Positions 23,047-30,424 are shown, counted from the stretch's first letter. The stretch: DNA of 30,424 nucleotides from an uncultured Mediterranea sp. (GCF_902493215.1 NZ_CABUOL010000028.1:1-30424), one strand, 5' to 3'. Numbers and translations: made by a program. The notes: generated from the letters alone by a model not told the origin.

Positions 23047-23798
23047 TCTTTCGGTTCGTTTGTGTCTTCAGCGTCGGGCGTGTCTTTCTTTTCGGTCTGG
23101 TCGCGGAGTTCGATGCCGCCCACCTTCATGTAGCGGTAGCCGGTCTTTTCGTCACGCTCCATGCGGATGAAGGGTTTGCCGTCGCCCTGTCCCGGCTGGG
23201 TATAGTAGATGGTCACTTGTCCGAAGCCGGTGAACATGATGAGCAGGCCGATGCATCCCAGGCCGAACACGCCCGTGATGGACCACAGAAAGATGAAGAG
23301 CCCGATGCCCAGGAAGATGTTCTTGATGCCCCGGCTGTGCAGGTCCTTGCCTTCGCCTTCTTTAAAAAACTCGGGCGGCAGCTGTTGTCCGGCAGCCAGT
23401 GCCTGTTCGGCCAGTCGGTATTTGGCCTTGCGGTTCTTGTAGCGGAAGTAGAAGATGATGAAGATGAGCAGTGCGGGCAGGCCCAGTGTGAAGATGATGG
23501 CCGTCAGGGCGACGAGGGTTTCCGGCGCGTCGTCGCCGAAGTTGAAGCCTACCCATTGCAGGCCGCTGCCGTCGTGTCGGTGGCGGTAGGTATCGTCATC
23601 GCCGGCTTCGTCGGCATCGGTACCTTCGTAGGTGGTGATACTGACGGTGTCCACCTGCTGGCGACCGTCAATCAGGTCATAGTTCAGTTCGATGACGCGC
23701 TTCTTGCCGTCTACGGTGTCGGTCACGGTTCTGTTTTCGGCCTGCATGCCCAGGCTTGTGGCGGCCATCAGGCCGAGTAGGATAAGGATACGTTTCAT
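23043..23798 (-). CDS. Membrane protein of unknown function, first gene of the ECF sigma unit
   Basis: 251 residues. Signal peptide at residues 1-20 (ending MQAEN), a periplasmic acidic/His-containing segment (DDDTYRHRHDG, about 70-80), a membrane helix at about 95-117, a basic cytoplasmic loop (YRYKNRKAKYRLAEQAL type), then two more hydrophobic segments at about 160-200 and an acidic, charged tail. It could be DUF6249-like, which is a recollection and not checked. The ATGA overlap with the sigma gene suggests the three proteins work together, perhaps sensing an envelope signal; that is inference. Confidence 0.85.
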   Translation of the reverse strand: MKRILILLGLMAATSLGMQAENRTVTDTVDGKKRVIELNYDLIDGRQQVDTVSITTYEGTDADEAGDDDTYRHRHDGSGLQWVGFNFGDDAPETLVALTAIIFTLGLPALLIFIIFYFRYKNRKAKYRLAEQALAAGQQLPPEFFKEGEGKDLHSRGIKNIFLGIGLFIFLWSITGVFGLGCIGLLIMFTGFGQVTIYYTQPGQGDGKPFIRMERDEKTGYRYMKVGGIELRDQTEKKDTPDAEDTNEPKE

Positions 23799-24131
23799 AT
23801 TCGTTCGTTTTTATTCGTTTCAGGGTTTTCTTTGTCTGTTAGACGGAACCTCCGCCCCACAAGGTTGCAAAGTGACGACTTTTTTTTCAGAAATTTCCGT
23901 CTTTTCCCTTTTTTCTGCGTTTCCCCTTCGTTTTTCTCGGTCGCCATGCGGCTCTGACGTTTTGACACTTTGTATTTTCTATTGGCTGAGAATCGCTTCT
24001 TTCCGGCCTGAGGACGGTTCGTTTCCATCCGCGCGAGTGATTTTCTGTATAACGCTGGAAGTCAGTTGCGTATCGAAATGTTTACAGTTGAAATAGAACG
24101 TCAATATTCCCTTTTGAGGCCCGGCTGTTCC

Positions 24132-24263
24132 TTTTCCGTGGGCAAAGCGTCGCTTTTCCCTCGGCAAGTTGTATGTTTTCCCTCGGCAAATCGTATGTTT
24201 GGTGTGGTTAGAAGGTTTGTTTTCTCTCGGCAAGTCGTATGTTTTCTGTCGGTAAATGCCCGA
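24132..24263. repeat. Six tandem 22-bp units upstream of GH95
   Basis: Contiguous 22-base units begin at 24132, 24154, 24176, 24198, 24220 and 24242. On the plus strand units 2, 3 and 5 read TTTTC[CT]CTCGGCAA followed by a variable pair and GTATG, differing at only 1-3 positions. Units 1 and 6 keep TTTTC and the GGCAA/GGTAA core; unit 4 is degenerate but keeps the spacing. On the minus strand the core reads GAAAACATA...TTGCCGA, similar to the units at 9154-9219. Confidence 0.85.
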
Positions 24264-24540
24264 ATTCGTCTGCCGGAGTGCATATATAGTCTTTTTTCTG
24301 CATTTCTTCTGCATAATTATAGCCTATTTTCTTTGTTTCTTCGCTGGTTGTACTCCTTTGGCAAAACTGCGTTGTCAGCCTTGCGGCTATTCTGCTTTCA
24401 TTTTGTTTGTTCAGGCTTGTTTTGTCGGGCAATGCGTCAAAGTGCGTGCAGGCAAGCCCCATTGGTATCGGAAGCTTTTAAGATGTGTCCCATTTCCTTG
24501 CGTTTTTGTTCCAAAGGCACTTTCTGTTTTCGCAGAAGTG

Positions 24541-24570
24541 TTGGATTGTCCGTAGGTTTTCGTAACTTTG
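24541..24570 (+). promoter_or_regulatory. Promoter of GH95 fucosidase
   Basis: GTTG ending at 24543, 19 bases, TAACTTTG at 24563-24570. Good Bacteroidota match; start codon at 24612 gives a leader of roughly 35 bases. Confidence 0.65.
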
Positions 24571-24611
24571 CTTGCATTCATATCGATAAATTCTTAAACT
24601 CCAAAAAACTC

Positions 24612-27146
24612 ATGAAACACTTTTATTTGCTATTTCTGCTCTGCCTGGCGGCCTGCGCGGGCGGCGGCGAAAAGGAGAGAGAGACCGTCAGGCTGTGGTA
24701 CGACGAGCCGGCGGCCAACTGGAACGAAGCCCTGCCCATCGGCAACGGCAGGCTGGGAGCGATGGTCTTCGGCGGAACGTCCGAGGAACACCTGCAGCTC
24801 AACGAAAACACACTCTACAGCGGCGAACCCTCTACGATGTTCAAGGACATACAGGTGACGCCCGCCATGAAGGAACGCGTCGTGGCCCTGATGAAGGCCG
24901 GCGAATACGGCCAGGCTTCGGACCTCATCTGCAAGCATTGGCTGGGACGTCTGCACCAGTACTACCAGCCCTTCGGCGACCTCTACATCACGGACAACCG
25001 TGGCGGCGAGGCTTCGGCCTACACCCGTGAACTGAACCTCTCGGAGGCCGTGAACCGCACCGTCTATACCGCGGGCGGCGCGACGGTGGAACGCGAAGTC
25101 TTCGCTTCGCATCCCGACGATGTCATCGTCATCCGCCTGAAGACCGACAACAAGGAAGGGCTCGACGTCACGCTGGACTTCGCATCCGTTCATCCCACCG
25201 CACACCAGCTCCAGCAGGACGGCAAGCTGGTGCTGAAAGGTCAGGCACCGGGCTACGTGGAGCGGCGCACCTTCGAGCAGCTGGAGAGCTGGGGCGACCA
25301 GTACAAGCACCCAGAGCTGTACGACGCCGACGGCCGCCGCAAGTTCAACAAGCGCGTGATCTATGGCGACGAGATAGACGGCAAGGGCATGTTCTTCGAG
25401 GCCCAGCTGTTGCCCGTGTGCCGCGGTGGCAAGGTCGAAGTCACCGACAAGGGTATCCGCGTGAGCGGCACGGACGAAGCCTGCTTCCTTCTGAGCATGG
25501 CCACCAGCTACAACGGTTTCGACAAGAGCCCCAGCCGCGAGGGCATTGACCCTTCGGCCAAGGCCTCGTCCATCTTGAAGAAGGCTTCGGCCTATACTTA
25601 CGACCAGCTGAAGGAACGGCATACGGCCGACTTCAACGCCCTCTTCGGCCGTGTCAGCCTGAAGCTGGCTTCCTCGCCCGAGCAGCTGGCCCTGCCTACC
25701 GACGAGCGTATCGACCGCTTTGCCGACCAGAGCGACCCCGACCTGGCCGCCACCCTCTTCCAGTACGGGCGCTACCTCATGATATCCGGTTCGCGTCCCG
25801 GCGGCCAGCCCCTCAACCTGCAGGGCATTTGGAACCAGGATACCATCCCCGCCTGGAACAGCGGCTATACCATCAACATCAACACTGAAATGAACTACTG
25901 GCCGGCCGAGCTGACCAATCTGTCCGAATGTCACGAACCGCTGTTCCGCATGATTGAAGAGCTGGCCGTTTCGGGCCGCGAGACGGCGGAGCGCATGTAC
26001 GGAGCCCGTGGTTGGGTGGCCCATCACAACACCTCCCTGTGGCGCGAGTCCGTACCCAACGACAACGTGCCCAGTGCCTCCTTCTGGCCGATGGTACAAG
26101 GCTGGCTCACGAGCCATCTGTGGGAACACTACCAGTTCACGCAGGACGAAGCCTTTCTGAAGGAAAAGGCCTATCCGCTGATGAAGGGTGCCGCCGAGTT
26201 CTTTGCCGACTGGCTGATTGACGACGGTCAGGGCCATCTGGTGACTCCCGCCGGCCTCTCGCCCGAAAACTGGTTCATCTCGCCCAAGGGAGAACGCGTG
26301 GCCCTCAGCATGGGTCCCACGATGGACATGGCCATCATCCGCGAGAACTTTACCCGCACGCTGGCCGCTGCCCGTCTGCTGAACGTCGATGCCGAGTTGC
26401 AAAAGGAATTGCAGGACAAGTTGGAGAAGTTGCTTCCCTATCAGATAGGCGAGGGGGGTAAGTTGCAGGAATGGATGTACGACTTCAAGGAGGCCGATCC
26501 GCGTCACCGCCACCTGTCCCATCTGTACGGCTTCCACCCCGGCGACCAGATTACGACCGATACCCCCGAATTGTTCAATGCCGTACGCCAGACCCTGCTG
26601 AACCGTGGCGATGAAGCTACCGGCTGGTCCATGGGCTGGAAAATCAACATGTGGGCCCGCATGCTCGACGGCAACCACGCCTATAAAATCATTTCCAACC
26701 TGTTCAACCCCATGGACTTCGGCACCGGCCGCAAGGGAGGTGGACTTTATAAGAGCATGCTCGACGCCTGTCCGCCCTTCCAGATCGACGGTAATTTCGG
26801 TTTCACCGCCGGTGTGGCCGAAATGCTGCTTCAGAGTCATGCCGGCTACCTGCATCTGCTTCCCGCTCTGCCCGATGCCTGGCCCGAAGGCAGCGTGTCG
26901 GGGCTGAAGGCACGCGGCAATTTCGAGGTAGACATGCAGTGGAAGGCCGGAACCCTGACCGGCGCCGCCATCCGTTCGCTTTCGGGCAAGTCCTGCAAGC
27001 TGCGTACAGCCTGGCCGGTAGTGGTCAACAAGGACGGTCGTGAAGTGGCCCGCAGTGGCGGAAAGCAGTCCAATGCTGTCTTCAGCTACTACGAAGTGGA
27101 CTTCCCCACCGAAGCCGGCGGCGAATATGCGATAGCTTTGCAGTAG
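24612..27146 (+). CDS. Alpha-L-fucosidase, GH95, lipoprotein
   Basis: 844 residues; inverting hydrolase for alpha-L-fucose (commonly alpha-1,2-linked) or, in some members, alpha-L-galactose. Lipobox LAAC with Cys15 predicts an envelope lipoprotein. An N-terminal beta domain begins WYDEPAANWNEALPIGNGRLGAM (abbreviated match: EALPIGNGRLGAM), followed by the (alpha/alpha)6 domain. Candidate catalytic residues by analogy with Bifidobacterium AfcA: Asn422 and Asn424 in TININTEMNYWPAE, Glu552 in SPENWF, and Asp726 in FQIDGNFG. The open frame extends upstream to 24066, but that crosses the promoter and the repeat array, so the ATG before the lipoprotein signal is used. Codons are strongly C/G-ending. 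No SusC/D adjoins it. Confidence 0.93.
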   Translation: MKHFYLLFLLCLAACAGGGEKERETVRLWYDEPAANWNEALPIGNGRLGAMVFGGTSEEHLQLNENTLYSGEPSTMFKDIQVTPAMKERVVALMKAGEYGQASDLICKHWLGRLHQYYQPFGDLYITDNRGGEASAYTRELNLSEAVNRTVYTAGGATVEREVFASHPDDVIVIRLKTDNKEGLDVTLDFASVHPTAHQLQQDGKLVLKGQAPGYVERRTFEQLESWGDQYKHPELYDADGRRKFNKRVIYGDEIDGKGMFFEAQLLPVCRGGKVEVTDKGIRVSGTDEACFLLSMATSYNGFDKSPSREGIDPSAKASSILKKASAYTYDQLKERHTADFNALFGRVSLKLASSPEQLALPTDERIDRFADQSDPDLAATLFQYGRYLMISGSRPGGQPLNLQGIWNQDTIPAWNSGYTININTEMNYWPAELTNLSECHEPLFRMIEELAVSGRETAERMYGARGWVAHHNTSLWRESVPNDNVPSASFWPMVQGWLTSHLWEHYQFTQDEAFLKEKAYPLMKGAAEFFADWLIDDGQGHLVTPAGLSPENWFISPKGERVALSMGPTMDMAIIRENFTRTLAAARLLNVDAELQKELQDKLEKLLPYQIGEGGKLQEWMYDFKEADPRHRHLSHLYGFHPGDQITTDTPELFNAVRQTLLNRGDEATGWSMGWKINMWARMLDGNHAYKIISNLFNPMDFGTGRKGGGLYKSMLDACPPFQIDGNFGFTAGVAEMLLQSHAGYLHLLPALPDAWPEGSVSGLKARGNFEVDMQWKAGTLTGAAIRSLSGKSCKLRTAWPVVVNKDGREVARSGGKQSNAVFSYYEVDFPTEAGGEYAIALQ

Positions 27147-27180
27147 TCTGCTATAGATGAATGTGTGGAGGATGTGTGTC

Positions 27181-27283
27181 ACAACTCACCACAGATTACC
27201 CGGATTATCACGGATTGTTCAATCGGATAATCGGAAGGCTGGCAACAGATCTGTGTCAATCTGTGTAATCTGTGGTGGGTTGT
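27181..27283. repeat. Palindromic CCACAGATT element, copy 1
   Basis: A 19-base arm at 27181-27199 (ACAACTCACCACAGATTAC) and its complement at 27265-27283 match at 18 of 19 positions. The centre contains a second, imperfect inverted repeat (GATTATC...GATAATC). The whole could fold into a long hairpin. It lies after the GH95 stop and 46 bases upstream of the next promoter. Confidence 0.8.
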
Positions 27284-27328
27284 ATGTACATCCTTTTTTA
27301 TTATACCAATAGATTGGTATTCCGAAAG

Positions 27329-27360
27329 TTTGTGCATCCGCATAATTAGCCTTATCTTTG
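27329..27360 (+). promoter_or_regulatory. Promoter of the His-rich protein / TonB-dependent receptor unit
   Basis: TTTG (27329-27332), exactly 20 bases, TATCTTTG (27353-27360). Near-perfect consensus. The transcript would begin about 25 bases before the TTG start at 27391. No comparable box is seen before the receptor at 27901, so both genes are probably read from here. Confidence 0.75.
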
Positions 27361-27390
27361 CCGCCACAATCAATCATAAACTGACGTTCT

Positions 27391-27735
27391 TTGGAGAAGT
27401 TGCGGCGCATCCTGAAGTTTTTTCTTCCCCTGCTGTTCCTGACGTATTGGGGAGGAGTCACGCTGTTCACCCACTCGCATGTGGTGAACGGGGTCATCAT
27501 TGTGCACTCGCATCCCTTCAAAGCCGGTCATCAGCACACCGAGAGCCAGGCCGAAACAATCTTTTTTCTCGACCATTATGTGGCTTCCTCCGTTCCTGTG
27601 CTGCTTGTTGCCGTTCCCTGCTTCTGTGCCCTGTTGGGCTTGCTGGTTGTGGCGCGTACGTCGCGCCTCTTCCTACGTCGGCCGGACGACGGCATCCGTC
27701 TGCGGGCCCCTCCCGCTTGTGTCTTCTTCTGCTGA
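27391..27735 (+). CDS. Histidine-rich small membrane protein upstream of TonB-dependent receptor
   Basis: 114 residues if begun at TTG 27391; an in-frame TGA lies just upstream (27382-27384) and no in-frame ATG is available, so a TTG start is implied. Two membrane helices, about 8-27 and 66-88, enclose a loop with seven histidines (His28, 30, 39, 41, 47, 49, 62) in the pattern THSH...VHSHPFKAGHQHT. Such clusters usually bind Zn, Ni, Co or Cu. A Cys/Arg-rich tail follows. Placed behind a strong promoter and 165 bases ahead of a TonB-dependent receptor, it may be a metal-handling partner of that receptor. The family is not recognised with certainty. Confidence 0.75.
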   Translation: MEKLRRILKFFLPLLFLTYWGGVTLFTHSHVVNGVIIVHSHPFKAGHQHTESQAETIFFLDHYVASSVPVLLVAVPCFCALLGLLVVARTSRLFLRRPDDGIRLRAPPACVFFC

Positions 27736-27755
27736 CGTGAGATGTATCATGGTTT

Positions 27756-27840
27756 ACCACAGATTGCGCTGATTGACTCGGATCTTTATCATGCTGATTG
27801 TCCGAGCAAATAATCTGTGCCAGTTTGTGTAATCTGTGAT
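27756..27840. repeat. Palindromic CCACAGATT element, copy 2
   Basis: ACCACAGATT (27756-27765) faces AATCTGTGAT (27831-27840), with an inner stem CTCGGA...TCCGAG. The layout and outer words match copy 1, and both copies are followed by a GTACATCC-like word (copy 1 near 27285-27292, copy 2 near 27855-27862) and a T-rich stretch. The inner sequence has diverged while still pairing. Located just before the receptor gene. Confidence 0.7.
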
Positions 27841-27900
27841 GAGTCTCCGTTCAGGTACATCCATCCTTTTCTTTATTCAAATTATTAAAATAGAAGACAC

Positions 27901-30201
27901 ATGAAAAAATATATCTTTCTTGTGGTGGCCGTGCTGTGTGCATTGCTGCCCGCCACCCTTATGGCCGAAGAGCTGAAAAGCTCGGATGCCAACATCATAG
28001 GACATGTATTGGAGAAACATTCCCAGGAACACCTTTCTTATATCACCGTTTCGCTGAAGGGTACCACCATCGGTACCCTGACCGACGCTACGGGCCACTA
28101 TTTTCTGAAAAACCTGCCCGAAGGCAAGTTCACGTTGCAGGTCAGTGCCGTGGGCTACAAGACCCTGACGCGTGAAGTTGTCCTGAAGAAGGGCGTTACG
28201 CTGGAAGAAAACTTCGAACTGGAGGAAGACCTTGTGGCACTGGACGGCGTTGTGGTCACCGCCAACCGCAGTGAGACCACCCGCCGTCTGGCCCCTACGC
28301 TGGTCAACGTCATGGACTTCAAGCTCTTCGAGCAGACCAACTCCACTACGCTGGCCCAGGGACTGAATTTCCAGCCCGGCGTGCGGGTGGAGAACAACTG
28401 CCAGAACTGCGGCTTCCAGCAAGTGCGCATTAACGGCCTCGATGGTCCCTATACGCAGATTCTCATTGACTCGCGTCCTGTGTTCAGCGCTCTGGCTGGC
28501 GTGTACGGACTGGAGCAGATTCCGGCCAACATGATTGAGCGTGTGGAAGTAATGCGCGGCGGCGGTTCGGCCCTCTTCGGTGCTTCGGCCATTGCAGGTA
28601 CCATCAACATCATTACCAAGGAACCCTTGCGCAACTCCGCCCAGCTGGGGCACACCCTCATGGGCGTGGGCGGCCTTTCGACGTTCGACAATAACACGAC
28701 GATGAATGCTTCGCTGGTTACCGACAACCACAAGGCGGGTATCTACGTCTTCGGCCAGAACCGCCAGCGCAGCGGCTTCGACTACGACGGCGACGGCTTC
28801 ACCGAGCTGCCCAAGCTGCGCAACCAGACCGTGGGCTTCCGTTCTTTCCTCAAGACCAGCAACTATTCCAAGCTGACCTTCGAGTACCACCATTTGCAGG
28901 AATTCCGCCGGGGCGGTAATCTGCTCGACCGTCCGCCCCACGAGACCGACATCACCGAACAGACCGAGCACAGCATCAACAGCGGAAGCGTGAAGTTCGA
29001 CTACTTCTCGCCCGACGAGAAACATAAAGTCAATGTCTACGCCTCCATGCAGCACATCGACCGCGATAGCTACTACGGCGGCGACCATTCGCTCAATGCC
29101 TACGGAGCCACGACGGACCTGACGTGGGTAGTCGGTTCGCAGTACGTCTACCACTTCGACCGCTGCCTCTTTCTGCCTGCCGACCTGACGGGTGGCGTGG
29201 AGTACAACCAGGACGCCATGCACGACAAGATGTGGGGCTACAACCGTTACATCGACCAGACGGTGCGCATCGCCGGTGCCTTCCTGCAGAACGAGTGGAA
29301 GAACGACCGCTGGAGCTTCCTCGTGGGTGGCCGTCTGGACAAGCACAATCTGATAGATCACGTCATCTTCAGTCCGCGTGTCAATCTGCGCTACAATCCC
29401 ACGAAGGACATCAACCTGCGTGCCGCCTATTCCGTAGGCTTCCGTGCGCCCCAGGCCTTTGATGAGGACCTGCATGTCGAGAATGTGGGCGGCAACGTAT
29501 CCATGATTCAGCTGGCCGAGGACCTTCGCGAAGAGAAGTCACGCAGTGTCAGTCTTTCGGCCGACCTGTACCACCGTTGGGGTGCCTTGCAGGGCAATCT
29601 GTTGATCGAGGGCTTCTATACCAACCTGTCCGACGCCTTTGCCTTGCGCCAGATCGGTACCGAAGACGGCATCCTGAAGAACGAACGCTATAACGAAAAG
29701 GGTGCCCGTGTCTACGGCGTGACCCTCGAAGGCAAGCTGGCCTGGCTCACCACGCTCCAGCTTCAGGCAGGTGTCACCTTGCAGAAGGCCGAATATAAGG
29801 AAGCCCGCCAGTGGAGCGACGACGAAACCGTTCCCATGGAGAAGCGCATCTTCCGCACGCCCGACACCTATGGTTACATGACCCTGACCTACAGCCCTGT
29901 GAAACCTCTGAGCATCGCCCTGTCGGGTACCTATACGGGCAGCATGCTGGTGGAACACCGTGCCGGCTATATCGAGAAAGACCGTGCCGAGACCACACCC
30001 AGCTTTTGGGAGATGAACCTCAAGGCCGCCTACGACTTCACCCTCTACAAGAACATCACCCTTCAGGTGAATGCCGGTGTGCAGAACCTCTTCAACGCCT
30101 ATCAGAAGGACTTCGATCAAGGCAAGCTGCGCGACTCCGGCTACATATACGGTCCCGGCCTGCCCCGTTCCTATTTTGCCGGGGTGAAGATCAGCTACTG
30201 A
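27901..30201 (+). CDS. TonB-dependent outer-membrane receptor (metal/siderophore type)
   Basis: 766 residues. Signal peptide about 1-22 (ATLMAEE). An N-terminal carboxypeptidase-regulatory-like domain (about 33-115, VTVSLKGTTIGTLTDATGHY-type) precedes a plug domain (about 116-235; VVVTANRSE, ILIDSRPVFSALAGVYGLE, RVEVMRGGGSALFGASAIAG) and a beta-barrel ending in SYFAGVKISY with a C-terminal aromatic residue. The size and single-gene layout differ from SusC (about 1000 residues with SusD), favouring metal, siderophore, haem or cobalamin uptake. The plug carries an unusual CxxC (Cys167 and Cys170 in NNCQNCGF). Energised by TonB/ExbBD. Preceded by a His-rich membrane protein, suggesting a metal ion; substrate not proven. 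Confidence 0.93.
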   Translation: MKKYIFLVVAVLCALLPATLMAEELKSSDANIIGHVLEKHSQEHLSYITVSLKGTTIGTLTDATGHYFLKNLPEGKFTLQVSAVGYKTLTREVVLKKGVTLEENFELEEDLVALDGVVVTANRSETTRRLAPTLVNVMDFKLFEQTNSTTLAQGLNFQPGVRVENNCQNCGFQQVRINGLDGPYTQILIDSRPVFSALAGVYGLEQIPANMIERVEVMRGGGSALFGASAIAGTINIITKEPLRNSAQLGHTLMGVGGLSTFDNNTTMNASLVTDNHKAGIYVFGQNRQRSGFDYDGDGFTELPKLRNQTVGFRSFLKTSNYSKLTFEYHHLQEFRRGGNLLDRPPHETDITEQTEHSINSGSVKFDYFSPDEKHKVNVYASMQHIDRDSYYGGDHSLNAYGATTDLTWVVGSQYVYHFDRCLFLPADLTGGVEYNQDAMHDKMWGYNRYIDQTVRIAGAFLQNEWKNDRWSFLVGGRLDKHNLIDHVIFSPRVNLRYNPTKDINLRAAYSVGFRAPQAFDEDLHVENVGGNVSMIQLAEDLREEKSRSVSLSADLYHRWGALQGNLLIEGFYTNLSDAFALRQIGTEDGILKNERYNEKGARVYGVTLEGKLAWLTTLQLQAGVTLQKAEYKEARQWSDDETVPMEKRIFRTPDTYGYMTLTYSPVKPLSIALSGTYTGSMLVEHRAGYIEKDRAETTPSFWEMNLKAAYDFTLYKNITLQVNAGVQNLFNAYQKDFDQGKLRDSGYIYGPGLPRSYFAGVKISY

Positions 30202-30268
30202 TGGAATTAATAAATTAAGGTATTTATATACCAATTTACACTAATCTTATAAAATAATCTGCATTTAA

Positions 30269-30300
30269 TTTGCATCTTGTGTAAAAAGCTACTATATTAG
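30269..30300 (+). promoter_or_regulatory. Possible weak promoter of the transposase gene
   Basis: TTTG (30269-30272), 20 bases, TATATTAG (30293-30300), one base off the -7 consensus. Lies in AT-rich sequence 24 bases before the transposase ATG. Confidence 0.35.
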
Positions 30301-30324
30301 AGGCGTAATCAAAAACTAAGCCTT

Positions 30325-30424
30325 ATGTTTAATAGTAGATTTAAATCATTAAAAGACTTACAAGATGCGTTCCCAACAGAACAACATTGTATAGACTACT
30401 TGGAAGAAAAAAGGTGGGGTGGAA
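30325..30424 (+). CDS. IS1595-family transposase, N-terminal part (cut by window end)
   Basis: An ATG at 30325 opens a frame that runs off the window after 33 residues. The segment FPTEQHCIDYLEEKRWGG matches the start of IS1595/ISXO2-type transposases, which begin with a ...FPTEE.C..YLE..RW... block ahead of a zinc ribbon. The rest of the transposase and the right end of the element are outside the window. The left end should lie within 30202-30324; a terminal repeat could not be fixed, though TTTACAC (30235-30241) and GTGTAAA (30279-30285) form an inverted pair there. The sequence is much more AT-rich than the receptor gene, as expected for an insertion. Confidence 0.75.
   Translation, partial: MFNSRFKSLKDLQDAFPTEQHCIDYLEEKRWGG

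Larger units (their letters stand above)
23799..24611. other. 0.8-kb intergenic region between divergent units
   Basis: No credible gene. It holds a -7-like box for the minus-strand sigma unit (TCACTTTG at 23868-23875, one base off TAnnTTTG), a pyrimidine-rich stretch at 23880-23940, the 22-bp tandem array at 24132-24263 and the GH95 promoter at 24541-24570. Long in-frame open stretches across it on both strands show no protein-like features. Confidence 0.7.

Noticed and set aside
24132..24263. CRISPR array
   Set aside because: Units are directly contiguous 22-mers without unique spacers, and no cas genes are present.
24066..24611. N-terminal extension of the GH95 frame by 182 codons
   Set aside because: It would run through the 22-bp array and the promoter, and would bury the lipoprotein signal inside the protein.
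24612..27146. GH95 and GH29 as parts of one fucose-utilisation locus
   Set aside because: They lie about 21 kb apart with housekeeping genes between them and have separate promoters; any shared role is metabolic only.
24630..27182. An 850-codon open frame on the minus strand opposite GH95
   Set aside because: It mirrors the C/G-ending codon bias of the GH95 gene, which has clear motifs and a lipoprotein signal; the antisense product has Gly/Val/Gln-rich shadow composition.
27750..27900. Possible cobalamin or other riboswitch before the TonB-dependent receptor
   Set aside because: No B12-box-like or other known aptamer words were seen; the hairpin there is the second copy of the palindromic repeat.
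27877..29475. A 532-codon open frame on the minus strand opposite the TonB-dependent receptor
   Set aside because: Shadow of the receptor gene; composition is typical of antisense frames and no start signal or family is seen.

Overview
This window is chromosomal DNA from a member of the Bacteroidales, most likely Bacteroides or a close relative. Three things point there. The promoters fit the Bacteroidota pattern of TTTG, about 20 bases, then TAnnTTTG, for example at 257-288, 20825-20856 and 27329-27360. Exported glycan-degrading enzymes and lipoproteins are common. The TonB/ExbB/ExbD machinery has the Bacteroidota layout, with an extra membrane gene and two exbD genes.

Layout, left to right. 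(1) 1-159 is the 3' end of an unidentified gene. (2) 331-7117 is a tight four-gene operon behind a strong promoter: a GH109-like Gfo/Idh/MocA enzyme, a GH29 alpha-L-fucosidase lipoprotein, a PL8 (chondroitin AC/hyaluronate-type) lyase and a serine-type S1 sulfatase. It ends at a bidirectional terminator and has no SusC/SusD pair in view. (3) 7218-9923, minus strand, holds cmk, ispH and pfkA. (4) 10205-13484, plus strand, holds tonB, a polyprenyl diphosphate synthase, an unknown 237-residue protein and a TatD-type hydrolase whose start overlaps it. (5) tRNA-Ser(GGA) at 13648-13735 is followed by exbB, a 4-TM unknown, and two exbD genes (13808-16184). (6) 16255-18103, minus strand, holds an exported M64 metallopeptidase and a GNAT acetyltransferase; a divergent Lrp/AsnC regulator follows. 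(7) 18769-20737, minus strand, holds an exported unknown, thyA and folA. (8) 20859-22112 is an exported PLD-superfamily protein. (9) 22188-23798, minus strand, is an overlapping trio: membrane protein, ECF sigma factor, small membrane protein (candidate anti-sigma). (10) After an 0.8-kb gap with a 22-bp tandem repeat comes a GH95 alpha-fucosidase lipoprotein (24612-27146). (11) 27391-30201 holds a histidine-rich small membrane protein and a TonB-dependent receptor, each preceded by a copy of the same palindromic element. (12) An IS1595-family transposase starts at 30325 and runs off the window.

How the genes work together. The 331-7117 operon looks like a small catabolic module for a sulfated uronic-acid glycan carrying fucose; the substrate is inferred. 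TonB and ExbB/ExbD energise receptors such as the one at 27901. thyA/folA supply dTMP and recycle folate; cmk, ispH and pfkA are core metabolism. The most unusual sequence-level structure is a family of 22-bp-period repeats with GAAAACA-like cores at three intergenic places (9154-9219, 9950-9993, 24132-24263), together with the duplicated CCACAGATT palindromes at 27181-27283 and 27756-27840.

All calls rest on reading motifs and layout by eye; no database search was run.
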